Source: Pelomonas sp966111775 (lineage in GTDB: Bacteria > Pseudomonadota > Gammaproteobacteria > Burkholderiales > Burkholderiaceae_C). Taken from it: a stretch of DNA of 31,994 nucleotides. Positions 23,350 to 31,994 of this stretch are shown one piece after another. The notes beneath the pieces were generated by a model. That model was not told where the DNA came from, searched no databases, and saw only the letters and a list, made by a program, of their open reading frames with translations. The position numbers and the translations under genes were made by a program. Numbering within the stretch: the stretch's first letter is position 1; each line of letters opens with the position of its first letter. The stretch spans positions 1 to 31,994 of the forward strand of contig CBHWBD010000039.1 in NCBI GenBank assembly GCA_966111775.1, written 5' to 3'.

Positions 23350-23880
23350 TCACGCGGCCCGCACCTCGATGCGACGCTGCGAGGCCAGCTCGCGACGAGG
23401 CAAGTCGATGCGCAACACGCCTGCCTCATAGGTGGCCTTCGCGCGCTCGACGTCGACAGGCACGGGCAACTGAATGTCGCGCCGGAACGTGCCGTAGGCG
23501 CACTGGACGAGTGCATAGCTGCTGCTCGCGCGATCACGGTCGTAGCGCTTGCGCCCCAGAACGCTGAGCGTCTCCGGCGAGCTCATCTCGATCTGGAAGT
23601 CCTCTTGCGCCATGCCGGGAGCCTCGATGCGAACGGCCAGCCTGTCGTGCGACCCGTAGACATCCACCGCCATGAAGGACCAGCGGGTGGGCGCAAGCCA
23701 ACGATCGGCGTCGCCAGTCCGGCCCGGCGTACCGGCATCGGTCGACCGGGCGTCGTCGGCGTCGTTCCAGAAACGCGTCAGAGCGCCGCTGGCCCGCGCG
23801 CCCAGCTCGCGCCAGCCGTCGGTGAGCGATTCCCAGGCTTGGCCGGCGCCATTCTTCAACTGCTCTGCAAGATGGGTCAT
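23350..23880 (-). CDS. Small heat-shock protein (Hsp20 family), third of three
   Basis: Small heat-shock proteins hold unfolding proteins without ATP. In this 176-residue member, residues about 70-160 are the alpha-crystallin domain, with AVDVYGSHDRLAVRIEAPG (in part), then AGVLRIDLPRRE and a final RRIEV (I-x-V motif for oligomer contacts). The N-terminal 65 residues are an unusually long helical, Trp-containing arm (AWESLTDGWRELGARAS). GGAGGG lies before the ATG at 23880. It follows the second hsp20 gene by 16 bp, in the same operon. This one is the most divergent of the three. Confidence 0.9.
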   Translation of the reverse strand: MTHLAEQLKNGAGQAWESLTDGWRELGARASGALTRFWNDADDARSTDAGTPGRTGDADRWLAPTRWSFMAVDVYGSHDRLAVRIEAPGMAQEDFQIEMSSPETLSVLGRKRYDRDRASSSYALVQCAYGTFRRDIQLPVPVDVERAKATYEAGVLRIDLPRRELASQRRIEVRAA

Positions 23881-23896
23881 GGTTTCGGCCCTCCGG

Positions 23897-24289
23897 TCAG
23901 CCCGCGGTGACGGCGATGCGCCTGGGCTGTGCATGTGCCTGCTTGGGAATGCGCAGGGTCAGCACCCCGTCCTTCAGGTTGGCGTCGATCTTGGACGTGT
24001 CCAGTTCCCGGCTCAACGTGAAGCCACGGCGGTAGCGCGGCGCGCGCAGCTCGGCGTAGATGGCCTCCAGGCCGTTGGGGGTCTGGGGCTGCACCCGCCC
24101 CTCGATCAGCAGCGAATCGCCTTCCACATGCAGTTCCAGTTGATCGCGGGGGACGCCGGGCATGTCGGCGAGCAGCGTGATGCCGGTTTCGTCCTCGAAG
24201 ACATCCACGGCCGGCGTCACCGCGCGCTCGGTGGAGGCGCTGTCCACGGCGGCCTGGGGCTTGTCGCTTTGAGTGATTTGCTTGCTCAT
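23897..24289 (-). CDS. Small heat-shock protein (Hsp20 family), second of three
   Basis: 130 residues, close to a bare alpha-crystallin domain. A short, Ser/Thr/Gln-rich N-terminus (1-25) is followed by VDVFEDETGITLLADMPGV, DSLLIEGRV, YRRGFTLSREL and DGVLTLRIPK, ending with RRIAV (I-x-V). All are family hallmarks. It stands 25 bp after the first hsp20 gene and 16 bp before the third, so one message is likely. The lack of a long N-terminal arm suggests it acts in mixed oligomers with the flanking paralogues, which is inference. Confidence 0.93.
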   Translation of the reverse strand: MSKQITQSDKPQAAVDSASTERAVTPAVDVFEDETGITLLADMPGVPRDQLELHVEGDSLLIEGRVQPQTPNGLEAIYAELRAPRYRRGFTLSRELDTSKIDANLKDGVLTLRIPKQAHAQPRRIAVTAG

Positions 24290-24314
24290 GATGTCGGCTC
24301 CTTGCTGGCGGCGA

Positions 24315-24764
24315 TTACTGGATGGCGATGCGCTTGGGCTGTGCCGCTTCGCGCCGGGCGATGCTCACCTGCAGCACGCCGTCGCGATAGCTGGCCTTGA
24401 CCTGGTCCGGATCGACGTCATCCGGCAAGGCGACGGTGCGGTCGAAGCGGCCGGTGGCGCGCTCCCGCGCATAGAAGCGCTGACGCTCGTTCCCCGATGC
24501 GGGCGGCAGCCGCTCGCCGGCCAGGCGCAGCACGCCGCGGTCCAGGGTCACCTCGATCTTGTTGGCATCCAGGCCGGGCGCGAAGGCGTAGACCTCCACG
24601 CTTTGCGATGTACGCCCGACGTTGATCTGCGGCATGGTGCCGGTGGCGACCGAGCGGATGCTGGTGGGCAGCCCGGAGATGCCGAAGATCTCGTCGAGCT
24701 CGCGGTGCAGGCGGTCAAATTGTCCGAACAGGCTGTTCGGATGGGTCAGCAATGAGTTGAACAT
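24315..24764 (-). CDS. Small heat-shock protein (Hsp20/IbpA family), first of three
   Basis: A 149-residue member and the first gene of the operon. The N-terminal helix FGQFDRLHRELDEIFG (about 13-28) is typical of proteobacterial class-A small heat-shock proteins. The crystallin domain runs about 45-140 (VEVYAFAPGLDANKIEVTLD in part, GVLRLAGER, DGVLQVSIARRE), and the chain ends KRIAI, the I-x-I motif. GGAGATC precedes the ATG. A sigma-32-like promoter lies 57-85 bp upstream. The three tandem paralogues probably co-assemble. Confidence 0.94.
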   Translation of the reverse strand: MFNSLLTHPNSLFGQFDRLHRELDEIFGISGLPTSIRSVATGTMPQINVGRTSQSVEVYAFAPGLDANKIEVTLDRGVLRLAGERLPPASGNERQRFYARERATGRFDRTVALPDDVDPDQVKASYRDGVLQVSIARREAAQPKRIAIQ

Positions 24765-24820
24765 GGCTTGATCTCCGTTCAGTGGTGTTCACCGGCCGGG
24801 GCTTCCAGCCGGTCGGAGCC

Positions 24821-24849
24821 GAATTAGGAGCAGGCCAGAACATTTCAAG
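24821..24849 (-). promoter_or_regulatory. Sigma-32 (RpoH)-like heat-shock promoter of the hsp20 operon
   Basis: On the minus strand CTTGAAA (24849-24843) matches the RpoH -35 box exactly, followed about 12-14 bp later by CTCCTAAT, a partial match to the -10 box CCCCATnT. It lies about 57 bp before the start of the first hsp20 gene. The position and gene content agree. The -10 match is imperfect. Confidence 0.65.
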
Positions 24850-24962
24850 GGGCTCATTCGCTCCCTAAAGCTAGGGGGGCGGCGGCGCGGGCCTGGATGC
24901 CGGTCCGCGTCTTGACGGTGAGACCCGGCGGGTTTTCGCGCCTGCAGCGGCGGCGGCGCGGC

Positions 24963-25463
24963 CTAGTCGGCCAGGGCCGGATGGTTGCCGTCGACGGCCT
25001 TGGCGGGCAGACGGCCGGCCAGCCATTCCCGCACATGGAAGCGGCTGACCAGCAGGCGGTTGCGCATCACGCGGTGCGGGATGCGATCGGCCTTGAGGGC
25101 GTCCAGCTGGCTGCTCAGCGAGCGGCGGCCGGTCAGGTCACGCAGCTCCTCGGGTGTCATGAATTCCTGCCATTGAGCGTGGGTCGGCGGGGGCTTGCGC
25201 CGCTCCAGCGTCGGCTCGGCAACGGTTGTGGGCGTCGGGGCCGGCGCCGCGGCCGGGCGCGAAAGCGGCGGCTTCCTGGTGAACTCGACGATGGTGTGGC
25301 TCCAACTGCCCCTGACCTCCTCGCCGCACAGCAGCTCGTAGCGCTTGGCCAGCAGTTCGCGGCGGCGGCGGGCCTTTTCCTCGGTGACGCGGGCGTGTTC
25401 CACAAACCAGCCGGGCAGGCGGCTCATCAGTTCGGCGGTGCGGCTGGCGGTCATGGCGGTCAT
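24963..25463 (-). CDS. Unknown protein with a DUF4224-like C-terminal segment
   Basis: A 166-residue, basic protein. The N-terminal part is a helix rich in Arg/Glu/Lys (VTEEKARRRRELLAKRYELL). The middle (about 70-95) is a Pro/Ala/Thr linker. The C-terminal 55 residues read as a small fold with EFMTPEELRDLTGRRSL, then DALKADRIPHRVMRNRLLVS and FHVREWLAG; this resembles DUF4224 proteins, usually phage-linked, by pattern only. An AGGAGA site supports the ATG at 25463. A second ATG nine bases later is also possible. No phage genes are seen nearby. Function is unknown. Confidence 0.75.
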   Translation of the reverse strand: MTAMTASRTAELMSRLPGWFVEHARVTEEKARRRRELLAKRYELLCGEEVRGSWSHTIVEFTRKPPLSRPAAAPAPTPTTVAEPTLERRKPPPTHAQWQEFMTPEELRDLTGRRSLSSQLDALKADRIPHRVMRNRLLVSRFHVREWLAGRLPAKAVDGNHPALAD

Positions 25464-25527
25464 GGCTGTCTCCTGTTGATGGAAGCAGTTTGGGCGCCGG
25501 CGCCTGTGACGGATATCGCCCCGAGGT

Positions 25528-25585
25528 GGGGAGCGAAGGGGGAGAAGGGGGAGAAGGGGGATTGATCCCACCCCATCTCCCCCTT
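25528..25585 (+). repeat. G-tract repeat with G-quadruplex and hairpin potential
   Basis: Four G-tracts (25528-25531, 25538-25542, 25547-25551, 25556-25560) are separated by AGCGAA, AGAA and AGAA, satisfying the usual G-quadruplex pattern with at least four tetrads. The AAGGGGGAGA repeat at 25545-25554 can also pair perfectly with TCTCCCCCTT at 25576-25585. It lies between the VOC gene end and the start of the DUF4224-like gene, so it may act as a terminator-like or regulatory structure. Confidence 0.6.
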
Positions 25586-25632
25586 AAGAGGGATGTCTCC
25601 TCAGCTTCGGCGCGGCCGGCCCGGATCGAGGC

Positions 25633-26007
25633 TCAGGCGGCGTTGGTCAGTACCTCGATGCGATGGCCGTCCAGGTCATGGAACATCGCGCCGAAATAGG
25701 TCTCGCTGATGTCGGGCCGGCGGCGCGGCGTGAAGATGTCGCGGGCCGATCCAGCCAGGGCGACCTCGTGCGAGGCGGCCACGGCAAGGCGGTCGGGTGC
25801 GCCCAGTGCGACATGGGTACCGCGCGCCGTCACCGGCTCGTCTTCGGGCACCGGGTAGAGGAAGAAGCACCAGCGCTCCGGCGTGCCGAAGGCGGCTTCG
25901 CTGCCGGTGTCGCGCAGCAAGTGCAGGCCCAGCGGCGCCAGCACGCGGCTGTAGAAGGCCACGGATTCGGCGTAGTGGCGGGTGCCCAGGGACACGTGAT
26001 CGATCAT
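25633..26007 (-). CDS. VOC-family (glyoxalase/dioxygenase-like) protein
   Basis: VOC proteins are metal-dependent lyases, isomerases or dioxygenases built from paired beta-alpha-beta-beta-beta units. The 124-residue chain begins MIDHVSLGTRHYAESVAFYSRV, quoted in part, with a likely metal ligand H4. A second module carries HVALGAPDRLAV and ends in FHDLDGHRIEVL, with an acidic ligand near 118. A strong AAGGAG site precedes the ATG at 26007. The substrate cannot be read from the sequence. It faces the Lrp/AsnC gene across a 105-bp gap, so that regulator may control it. Confidence 0.87.
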   Translation of the reverse strand: MIDHVSLGTRHYAESVAFYSRVLAPLGLHLLRDTGSEAAFGTPERWCFFLYPVPEDEPVTARGTHVALGAPDRLAVAASHEVALAGSARDIFTPRRRPDISETYFGAMFHDLDGHRIEVLTNAA

Positions 26008-26112
26008 GGAAAAGACTCCTTTGCGAATGCCGGTCATCCTAGAAACGGCGCCGCGATGAAATCCGGCAAGATGCATTGACCTTCCGCCGTTTGGCCGCAA
26101 TTTCCGCAAGAC

Positions 26113-26580
26113 ATGACCGAGCTGGATCGCTTCGACCGTCAACTGCTGACCCTGGTGCAGCAGGACGCCGCCCTGACCGCCGAGCAGTTGGCGGAGCACG
26201 TCAGCCTATCGGCTTCGGCCATCCAGCGGCGGCTCAAGCGCCTGCGCGAGCAGGGCGTTATCCAGCGCCATATTGCGGTGCTGGATGCGGCCGCCGTCGG
26301 AAGGCCGACGACCTTCATCGCTGGCCTGCAGGTCGAGAACGAGCGGCCCGAGCTGATGGCCCAGCTGCGGGCCTGGCTGGACGCGGAGCCCGCCGTGCAG
26401 CAGGCCTTCTATGTGACCGGCGAGGCTGACTTCGTTCTCGTCGTGGCTGCCTGGGACGCGGTGGCCTACGAGGCGCTGATGGCGCGGCTGCTGTCCGACA
26501 ACCCGCATGTGCGCCGCTACACGACGCAAGTCGCCATGGGCGTGCTCAAGCGCGGCCTCCATCTGCCGGTGCCGGAATGA
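26113..26580 (+). CDS. Lrp/AsnC-family transcriptional regulator
   Basis: A 155-residue regulator. Residues 1-62 are the winged helix-turn-helix (LDRFDRQLLTLVQQDAALTAEQLAEHV quoted in part, SASAIQRRLKRLREQGVI). Residues 70-145 are the RAM ligand-binding domain (FYVTGEADFVLVVAAWDAVAYEALM in part), which senses amino acids in known members. The ATG at 26113 starts exactly at the domain. It is divergent from the VOC gene and overlaps the DUF1992 gene by four bases (ATGA). Targets are probably these neighbours, by layout only. Confidence 0.93.
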   Translation: MTELDRFDRQLLTLVQQDAALTAEQLAEHVSLSASAIQRRLKRLREQGVIQRHIAVLDAAAVGRPTTFIAGLQVENERPELMAQLRAWLDAEPAVQQAFYVTGEADFVLVVAAWDAVAYEALMARLLSDNPHVRRYTTQVAMGVLKRGLHLPVPE

Positions 26581-26957
26581 GCCACCCCACCGATTCCGAG
26601 CGCCGCAAGCTGCGCGATGCGTCCATCCGCTCCCTGGACGAGGCCATTGCCGACCACCTGGCCGAGTCCTGGCGCAGCGGCGAGCTGCAGAGCGCCGAGA
26701 GCTTCGGCAAGCCCCTGGCCGAGCTTGAAGGCTGGGCGCAGACGCCTGCCGAGTTCCGCCTGCCCTTCAAGATCCTGAAGAACGCCGGTGCGCCGCCGGT
26801 GGAGGTGGCGCTCTTCCACAAGCGCGCTGCGCTGCGTGCCGAGCTGGCGGCAGCGACCGATGAAGCCGAGCGCCGCCGACTTCAGCAGCAGCTCTCCGAA
26901 CTGGAGCAGGCACTCGCCCTGCGGCTGGAAGCCATGCGAATCAGCGGCAACTTGTAA
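26577..26957 (+). CDS. DUF1992 protein (DnaJ-related domain family, YhdN-like)
   Basis: A 126-residue protein with the DUF1992 pattern: SLDEAIADHLAESWRSGEL, then GKPLAELEGWAQTPAEFRLPFKILKNAG (in part) and VEVALFHKRAALRAEL. The final third is a charged coiled coil (ATDEAERRRLQQQLSELEQALAL). The ATG overlaps the Lrp stop (ATGA). Family members are annotated as DnaJ-related, though the HPD motif is missing, so it is not a J-domain. Its role is unknown. Confidence 0.85.
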   Translation: MSHPTDSERRKLRDASIRSLDEAIADHLAESWRSGELQSAESFGKPLAELEGWAQTPAEFRLPFKILKNAGAPPVEVALFHKRAALRAELAAATDEAERRRLQQQLSELEQALALRLEAMRISGNL

Positions 26958-27026
26958 AACACGACATGCCTTGACAGGTATGGCGGCGCAGACTGCACGG
27001 ACCTTGAACTCCGTGGGCTCTGCGCC

Positions 27027-27755
27027 ATGCCACTTGCTTCCCTCCACACGCCACCCGCCGCGCCGGACTGCCAGGTCGTCGAGCTGCGCCAGTACACCCT
27101 GCACCCCGGCAAACGTGACACGTTGATCGAACTCTTCGACCGCGAGTTCGTCGAACCCCAGGAGGCTCTCGGCATCCATGTGCTCGGCCAGTTCCGCGAC
27201 CTGGATGGCCCGGATCGTTTCGTCTGGCTGCGCGGCTTTGCCGACATGGCCGCGCGTGGTGACAGCCTGCCCGCCTTTTACGGCGGGCCGGCCTGGGCCC
27301 AGCACCGCAACACGGCCAACGCCACCATGATCGACTCGGACAATGTGCTGCTGCTGCACCCCGCCTGGGCCGGCGCCGCACTGGCCAAGCCGGCCCAGCC
27401 CCGTGCCGAACGCGGCGCCACGGCGCTGCCGCATGGACTGCTGCTGGCGACCGTCTTCCACCTGAAGGCAGCAGCCGGCCCCGAACTGCTGACCCAGGCC
27501 CGCGGCCCGCTCAGCGATGTCCTGCGCGCCGCAGGCGCCCGCCAACTGGCCTGGTATGTCACCGAGGCCGCGCCCAACAACTTCCCGCGCCTGCCGGTTC
27601 GCGAAGGCGAGCACGTGCTGGTCTCGCTGGTCCTGTTCGATGACGCCAGCGCGGCCTTGTCGCGGGACTTCGCTGCTTCTCTCCAGCCCTGGCTGGCCAA
27701 GCCTGCCCAGACCCTGCGCCTCGCGCCCACCGCCCGTTCCGCCCTTCATTCCTGA
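27027..27755 (+). CDS. NIPSNAP-family protein
   Basis: A 242-residue protein with two alpha-beta barrel-like repeats. QVVELRQYTLHPGKRDTLIELFDREF (quoted in part) near residue 16 is the NIPSNAP signature strand and helix, and FRDLDGPDRFVWLRGFADM lies near 60-78. The second half repeats the pattern (LLATVFHLKAAAGPELL, then GEHVLVSLVLFDDA). The family fold resembles ferredoxin-like barrel proteins; the biochemical role is unsettled. It starts 69 bp after DUF1992 and ends 7 bp before the next gene. Confidence 0.85.
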   Translation: MPLASLHTPPAAPDCQVVELRQYTLHPGKRDTLIELFDREFVEPQEALGIHVLGQFRDLDGPDRFVWLRGFADMAARGDSLPAFYGGPAWAQHRNTANATMIDSDNVLLLHPAWAGAALAKPAQPRAERGATALPHGLLLATVFHLKAAAGPELLTQARGPLSDVLRAAGARQLAWYVTEAAPNNFPRLPVREGEHVLVSLVLFDDASAALSRDFAASLQPWLAKPAQTLRLAPTARSALHS

Positions 27756-27762
27756 AATCATC

Positions 27763-28238
27763 ATGAACATGACATCCACTGCGCAAGACTTCGACTTCTT
27801 CATCGGCCACTGGAAGGTCAGCCACCGCCGCCTCAAGGAGAGGCTGCTGGGCTGCGAGGAATGGGAGCGCTTCGATGGCAGCTGTCGCATGTGGCCCCTG
27901 CTCGACGGCAGCGGCAACATCGACGACAACGTGCTGGAGCTGCCCACCGGCACCTACCGCGCCCTGTCCATGCGCACCTTCGACCACACCAGGAAGCAAT
28001 GGGCCATCTGGTGGGTGGACGGCCGCAACCCGCACAGCCTGGAGCCGCCCGTCGTCGGCGGCTTTGCCGATGGCATCGGCGAGTTCTATTGCGATGATGT
28101 TTTGCGCGACCAGCCCATCCGCGTGCGCTACCGCTGGACCGACACCCGCACCGCCAACCCGCGCTGGGACCAGGCCTTCTCGCCCGACGGCGGCAAGACC
28201 TGGGAGGTGAACTGGGAGATGGGCTTCGAGCGAGTCGC

Positions 28239-28242
<4 letters not shown>
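27763..28242 (+). CDS. Conserved DUF1579-like protein
   Basis: A 159-residue soluble protein. The first 40 residues (FDFFIGHWKVSHRRLKERL in part, then CEEWERFDGS) match the usual start of the DUF1579/heme-binding-like beta-barrel family. Strands with conserved aromatics follow (WAIWWVDGRNPHSL, VRYRWTD, TWEVNWEMGF). Function is unknown. The ATG at 27763 lies just after the NIPSNAP stop; an ATG two codons later is also possible. Its stop shares bases with the stop of the convergent histidine kinase gene, leaving no room for a separate terminator. Confidence 0.8.
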
Positions 28243-30722
<2,480 letters not shown>

Positions 30723-30868
30723 CGGGGCGCTGCCCTCCCGGGGCAAGCTGCTTGCGGTCAAGTCGGCTCCCTGAGGCGCCCGGAACTGCCGGGCTGCTAA
30801 CAGGATAGTCGAAGTGCGTGCCGCCCTGCCCGGGAGGACGTTTCGCAGTCGTTACTGCGGTGCGCGAG

Positions 30869-31994
30869 TCATTTCGCTGCGTTCACCAGGGCGGTGACGA
30901 TGTCGGGGTAGACCTGGGCGCCGGTGCTGCGGTTGAAGAGGCCCATGCTGTGGTTCTCGCTGGCGGCGCCAGCGTCCCAGTAGACCGGCACCATGCCATG
31001 CGCCCAGGCGGAGCGAGCGGTGTATTGGTCCCAGGCCAGGCGGTAGGCCTCGGCGCCGGCGTACTCGGTGCGGCGGATGGCGCCGAACTCGCCGAGGATG
31101 ACGGGAACGCCCTTGTCGACGTATTTGGCCTTCATCTTCTGGAACTGGGCGTCAACCCAGGCCTCGTCGAAGCCGGCGACCTTGGCCTTGCCATCGGTCG
31201 CGCCGGCACCCCATTGCCAGATCGTGCTCTTGTCGTTGAGCGTGAAGTCGTAGGGGTCGTAGAAGTGGACTTCCATCATCAGCCTGTCCTTGGCCGAGTC
31301 GGTCGGCAGGACGGCGAAGTTGATGGTGTGATCGATGTTGGTGTTGAAGCCCTGCACGACGAGATGGCGCACCGCGTTGTTGCCGCCGGTGGCGCGCACT
31401 GCCGTCACGAACTGCTGGTTGAAGCCGTTCTGCACGGTGTAGTACTCGACCTTGGGCGTGCCGTAGTCGCCATCCACCATGACCTCGTTGGTGCCGGCGA
31501 ACAGCAGGGTGTCGTCGTAGGCCTTGAAGTTGTTGGCGATCTGCGTCCAGAACTTGGTGATGCGCGCATTCGCCACCGGCTGGGCGGCATAGGTGGGCTG
31601 CATCCAGCCGCCGTCCCAGTGGATGTTGATGAGGGCGTACAGGCCGGCGGCCTTGGCGTAGTCGACGACCTGGGTCACGCGGGCCATCCAGGTGGTGCTG
31701 ATGACGTCATTGGCGTCGGCGTACTGCTTCCACGACACGGGGATGCGCACCGTCTTGAAGCCGGCGGCCTTGACGGCCGTCATGAAGGCTTGCGTCGTGG
31801 CCGGGTTGCCCCAGGCGGTCTCGCCGCCAATGGCTTCGAGCGAATTGCCGAGGTTCCAGCCGGCGCCCATCAGCTGGGACAGCTGCAGGCTGGTGAGGTC
31901 GCGCATGCCGCTGGGGGCCGGCGCCGGAGCGGGTGCAGGCCCTGGGGCCGGTGCGGGAGCGGGCGTAGGAGTAGGTGCGGGTGCGGGTGCGGGT
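30869..31994 (-). CDS. Glycoside hydrolase family 5 endoglucanase (5' end beyond the window)
   Basis: The catalytic domain (visible residues after the linker) begins LGNSLEAIGGETAWGNP, typical of GH5 cellulases, with VRIPVSW, HWDGGW, the acid/base Glu in FAGTNEVM, MEVHFYDPYDF and the nucleophile Glu in VILGEFGA. It ends soon after MGLFNRSTGAQ, a C-terminal strand. The frame continues to the right edge as a Pro/Ala/Thr linker (31907-31994), so an ATG at 31904-31906 is internal, and a cellulose-binding or signal region should lie outside the window. It would be secreted and cleave beta-glucan. Acidic aromatic-rich content fits an extracellular enzyme. Confidence 0.92.
   Translation of the reverse strand, partial: PAPAPAPTPTPAPAPAPGPAPAPAPAPSGMRDLTSLQLSQLMGAGWNLGNSLEAIGGETAWGNPATTQAFMTAVKAAGFKTVRIPVSWKQYADANDVISTTWMARVTQVVDYAKAAGLYALINIHWDGGWMQPTYAAQPVANARITKFWTQIANNFKAYDDTLLFAGTNEVMVDGDYGTPKVEYYTVQNGFNQQFVTAVRATGGNNAVRHLVVQGFNTNIDHTINFAVLPTDSAKDRLMMEVHFYDPYDFTLNDKSTIWQWGAGATDGKAKVAGFDEAWVDAQFQKMKAKYVDKGVPVILGEFGAIRRTEYAGAEAYRLAWDQYTARSAWAHGMVPVYWDAGAASENHSMGLFNRSTGAQVYPDIVTALVNAAK

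Noticed and set aside
23132..23350. A 72-codon minus-strand frame starting at the stop of the third hsp20 gene
   Set aside because: It overlaps the 55-residue gene, which has a better ribosome site, better codon use and an ATGA junction. Third-position GC in this frame falls off after about 22 codons. It is still possible as a coupled small gene.
31904..31906. ATG as the start of the GH5 gene
   Set aside because: The frame stays open upstream through a Pro/Ala linker to the window edge and no signal peptide follows this ATG, so it is internal.

Overview
The window is very GC-rich (close to 70% by eye), with dense, tightly packed genes and GC-ending codons. The gene content (class-I type VI secretion genes with tagJ, a MASE4-type hybrid kinase, a triple hsp20 operon, an initiator tRNA) fits a betaproteobacterium of the order Burkholderiales, perhaps the Roseateles/Mitsuaria/Rubrivivax group. 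That placement is inference from style and gene content; there is no rRNA to confirm it. No gene-free stretch longer than about 300 bases exists.

Region 1 (1-19080, minus strand) is most of a type VI secretion system (T6SS) written as one long operon. Its order of transcription is tssA, tssB, tssC, hcp, two further Hcp-like genes, a zinc-ribbon gene, tagJ, tssE, tssF, tssG, clpV (tssH), vgrG, a DUF4123 chaperone gene, two genes of unknown function, and an FHA-domain gene (tagH) that runs off the left edge. These supply the sheath (TssB/C), inner tube (Hcp), baseplate (TssE/F/G and VgrG), sheath assembly factor (TssA), disassembly ATPase (ClpV with TagJ) and effector-loading gear. The membrane complex (TssJ/K/L/M) and any PAAR tip are not seen and would be expected beyond the left edge. 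Several junctions are ATGA, GTGA or TTGA overlaps, which suggests translational coupling.

Region 2 (19081-22410, plus strand) is divergent from tssA. It holds a membrane Ser/Thr kinase with a DUF4384-like outer domain, an unknown 202-residue protein, and an ECF sigma factor. Kinase and FHA protein together suggest the threonine-phosphorylation switch known from other T6SSs. An initiator tRNA-Met gene with its own promoter and terminator (22509-22690) closes this side.

Region 3 (22808-25463, minus strand) is a heat-shock island. Three small heat-shock proteins stand in tandem behind a sigma-32-like promoter and are followed by two tiny overlapping unknown genes. Upstream lies a DUF4224-like gene. 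Region 4 (25633-28242) has a VOC protein gene divergent from an Lrp/AsnC regulator, then DUF1992, NIPSNAP and DUF1579-like genes. Region 5 (28239-31994, minus strand) has a hybrid sensor kinase and the 3' part of a GH5 endoglucanase with a Pro/Ala linker.

The most unusual part is 13.5-15.8 kb. Three different Hcp-family genes stand in a row. One carries a charged helical insertion of about 115 residues. Two of the three are bracketed by inverted copies of a ~92-bp hairpin-rich repeat, and a Cys-rich zinc-ribbon gene lies just downstream. The 589- and 273-residue proteins after the DUF4123 gene are the best candidates for an unrecognised T6SS cargo or cargo-loading module.
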